A stretch of DNA of 36,742 nucleotides from JAEUPI01 sp035499355. Its GTDB lineage: Bacteria; Pseudomonadota; Gammaproteobacteria; Burkholderiales; Burkholderiaceae_C. This document shows, piece after piece, positions 34,963 through 36,742 of this stretch. The DNA lies in contig DATJYZ010000201.1 of the NCBI GenBank assembly GCA_035499355.1, forward strand, positions 1-36,742. Direction: 5' to 3'. The stretch's first letter is position 1; each line of letters opens with the position of its first letter. The notes beneath the pieces were generated by a model, which was given only the letters and a program-made list of their open reading frames with translations, had not been told where the DNA came from and searched no databases. The position numbers and the translations under genes are program-made.

Positions 34963-36742
34963 CTATCCCCTGACGCAGTCGACGTAGTAAGAAGGCCGGA
35001 AGCCTTCGGTCTCGTTCTCGACGAGGCCGTGCACGTCGGTGTCGAAGCCCGGGAAGCGGGCATTGAACTCCTGCACGAAGCGCAGGTACTCGACGATGCG
35101 CCGGTTGAAGCGCTCGCCCGGGATCAACAGCGGGATGCCCGGCGGGTATGGCGTCAGCATCGCGCTGGTGATGCGGTTCTCCAGCTCCTCGATCGGCACG
35201 CGCTCGGTGTCGCGGTGGGCGATGCGGGCAAACGCCTCCGAAGGCTTCATCGCGGGCTGCAGGTCGGACAGGTACATCTCGGTGGTCAGCCGGGCGATGT
35301 CGCCCTTCGAGTAGGTTTCGTGGATCGACTGGCTCAGGTCGCGCAGGCCCATGCGCTCGTACTTCGGGAAGTGCTGACAGAACTCCGGCAGCACGCGCCA
35401 CATCGGCGCGTTCTTGTCGTAGTCGTCCTTGAACTGCTGCAGCGCGGTCAGCAGCGTGTTCCAGCGGCCCTTGGTGATGCCGATGGTGAACATGATGAAG
35501 AACGAATAGAGGCTTGTCTTCTCGACGACCACGCCGTGCTCGGCCAGGTACTTGGTGACGATCGCCGCGGGAATCCCGGTCTTCGCGAATTTGCCGGTGA
35601 CGTCCAACCCCGGCGTGATGATCGTGCTCTTGATCGGGTCGAGCATGTTGAAGCCCGGTGCCAGGTCGCCGAAGCCGTGCCACTTCTCGTTGGCGGTGAG
35701 CATCCAGTCGTCGCGCTTGCCGATGCCCTCGGACGCCAGCCTCGGCGGGCCCCAGACCTGGAACCACCAGTCGCGGCCCCAGTCCTTGTCGATCTTGCGC
35801 ATCGCGCGGCGGAACTCCATCGATTCGTGGATGCTCTCTTCGACCAGCGCAGTGCCACCCGGCGGCTCCATCATCGCCGCCGCCACGTCGCAGCTGGCGA
35901 TGATCGCGTATTGCGGCGAGGTCGACGTGTGCATCAGGTAGGCCTCGTTGAACAGGTGCTGATCGAGGCGCCGCGTTTCGGAGTCGGCCACCAGGATCTG
36001 CGACGCTTGCGACAGCCCGGCCAGCAGCTTGTGGGTCGATTGCGTCGAGAACACCATCGAGGTCTTGGTGCGCGGACGGTCCTTGCCGATGGCGTGCATG
36101 CCCTTGTAGAACTCGTGGAACGTGGCGTGCGGCAGCCAGGCCTCGTCGAAGTGCAGCGTGTCGGTGAAGCCGTCCTGCATCGCCTTGATCTGGTCGACGT
36201 TGTAGAGCACGCCGTCGTAGGTACTCTGCGTGATCGTCAGCACGCGCGGCTGCTTCTTGCTGGCGCCGTTGTCGGCCAGCAGCGGGTTCTTCGCCATGCG
36301 CCGGCGGATCGCTTCCGGCTCGAACTCGGCACGCGGAATCGGCCCGATGATCCCCAGGTGGTTGCGCGTTGGCGTCAGGAACACCGGAATCGCGCCGGTC
36401 ATGATGATCGAGTGCAGGACCGACTTGTGGCAGTTGCGGTCGACCACCACCACGTCGCCCGGCGCCACCGTGTGGTGCCACACCATCTTGTTGCTGGTGC
36501 TGGTGCCGTTGGTCACGAAGAAGCAGTGGTCGGCATTGAAGATGCGCGCCGCGTTCTTCTCGCTGGCGGCCACCGGGCCGGTGTGGTCCAGCAACTGGCC
36601 CAGTTCCTCCACCGCGTTGCAGACGTCGGCGCGCAGCATGTTCTCGCCGAAGAACCGGTGGAACATCTGCCCTACCGGGCTCTTCAGGAAGGCCACGCCA
36701 CCGCTGTGCCCGGGGCAGTGCCAGCTGTACGAGCCGTCCTGC
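34963..36742 (-). CDS. Arginine/lysine/ornithine decarboxylase, 5' end outside window
   Basis: At least 593 residues of a fold-I PLP-dependent basic amino-acid decarboxylase; the gene continues past the right edge, where the frame reads SYSWHCPGHSGG before AFLKSPVGQMF. The cofactor Lys is in TQSTHKLLAGLSQAS, with TNGTSTSNKMV (phosphate loop), FDEAW and WHGF also visible. The C-terminal part (GITKGRWNTLLTAL, LPEFCQHFPKYERMG) is nearer to AdiA-type arginine decarboxylase than to CadA/LdcC, as far as memory allows, but substrate should not be fixed from this. Such enzymes consume protons (acid resistance) or make polyamines. Ends TAG. Confidence 0.93.
   Translation of the reverse strand, partial: QDGSYSWHCPGHSGGVAFLKSPVGQMFHRFFGENMLRADVCNAVEELGQLLDHTGPVAASEKNAARIFNADHCFFVTNGTSTSNKMVWHHTVAPGDVVVVDRNCHKSVLHSIIMTGAIPVFLTPTRNHLGIIGPIPRAEFEPEAIRRRMAKNPLLADNGASKKQPRVLTITQSTYDGVLYNVDQIKAMQDGFTDTLHFDEAWLPHATFHEFYKGMHAIGKDRPRTKTSMVFSTQSTHKLLAGLSQASQILVADSETRRLDQHLFNEAYLMHTSTSPQYAIIASCDVAAAMMEPPGGTALVEESIHESMEFRRAMRKIDKDWGRDWWFQVWGPPRLASEGIGKRDDWMLTANEKWHGFGDLAPGFNMLDPIKSTIITPGLDVTGKFAKTGIPAAIVTKYLAEHGVVVEKTSLYSFFIMFTIGITKGRWNTLLTALQQFKDDYDKNAPMWRVLPEFCQHFPKYERMGLRDLSQSIHETYSKGDIARLTTEMYLSDLQPAMKPSEAFARIAHRDTERVPIEELENRITSAMLTPYPPGIPLLIPGERFNRRIVEYLRFVQEFNARFPGFDTDVHGLVENETEGFRPSYYVDCVRG

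Overview
The window is a gene-dense, GC-rich stretch of a Gram-negative chromosome. Gene content and order (mltG-tmk-holB-pilZ-tatD, actP-DUF485-DUF294, split rfaE1/rfaE2, rimP-nusA-infB-rbfA-truB-typA) point to a betaproteobacterium of the order Burkholderiales, probably in the Rubrivivax/Leptothrix/Methylibium neighbourhood; that placement is inference from gene content, not from a search. No tRNA, rRNA, CRISPR array, transposase or phage gene was recognised.

Layout. 1-370 is largely non-coding and holds a strong candidate for the chromosomal dif site (196-223) and an intrinsic terminator (256-285). From 5285 leftward a minus-strand operon runs mltG-tmk-holB-pilZ-tatD-ankyrin protein, with overlapping junctions, followed by a small unknown gene (370-612). 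Plus-strand ygfZ and a DUF4936 gene (5360-6615) face a thioesterase-acetyltransferase fusion gene and aceA (isocitrate lyase, 7562-8860). 9079-13212 holds a glutamine amidotransferase, an omega-amino acid:pyruvate aminotransferase, an EamA transporter and dusA. 13302-18028 is an acetate-uptake neighbourhood: actP and its DUF485 partner on the minus strand, and divergently a cNMP/CBS/DUF294 signalling protein coupled to a DEDD exonuclease. Two alpha/beta hydrolases follow (18046-19833).

19914-24686 encodes all enzymes from sedoheptulose-7-phosphate to ADP-L-glycero-D-manno-heptose (GmhA, RfaE1, GmhB, RfaE2, HldD) plus a GT9 heptosyltransferase-like glycosyltransferase, so it is a lipopolysaccharide inner-core locus. 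After a second EamA gene comes the large minus-strand translation operon rimP-nusA-infB-rbfA-truB-typA (33892 down to 25771). The right end holds fabI (plus) and a 5'-truncated basic amino-acid decarboxylase that leaves the window.

The most interesting non-coding signals are (1) the dif candidate with perfect 9-bp inverted repeats around it, only 25-34 kb from the translation operon, and (2) the rimP leader: a good sigma-70 promoter followed within about 15-45 nt by an intrinsic terminator whose 5' arm contains the AUG of a 21-codon upstream ORF, plus a 10-nt element present three times that permits competing pairings. Nothing in the protein-coding content looks like a new multi-gene defence or mobile system; it is mostly housekeeping DNA.
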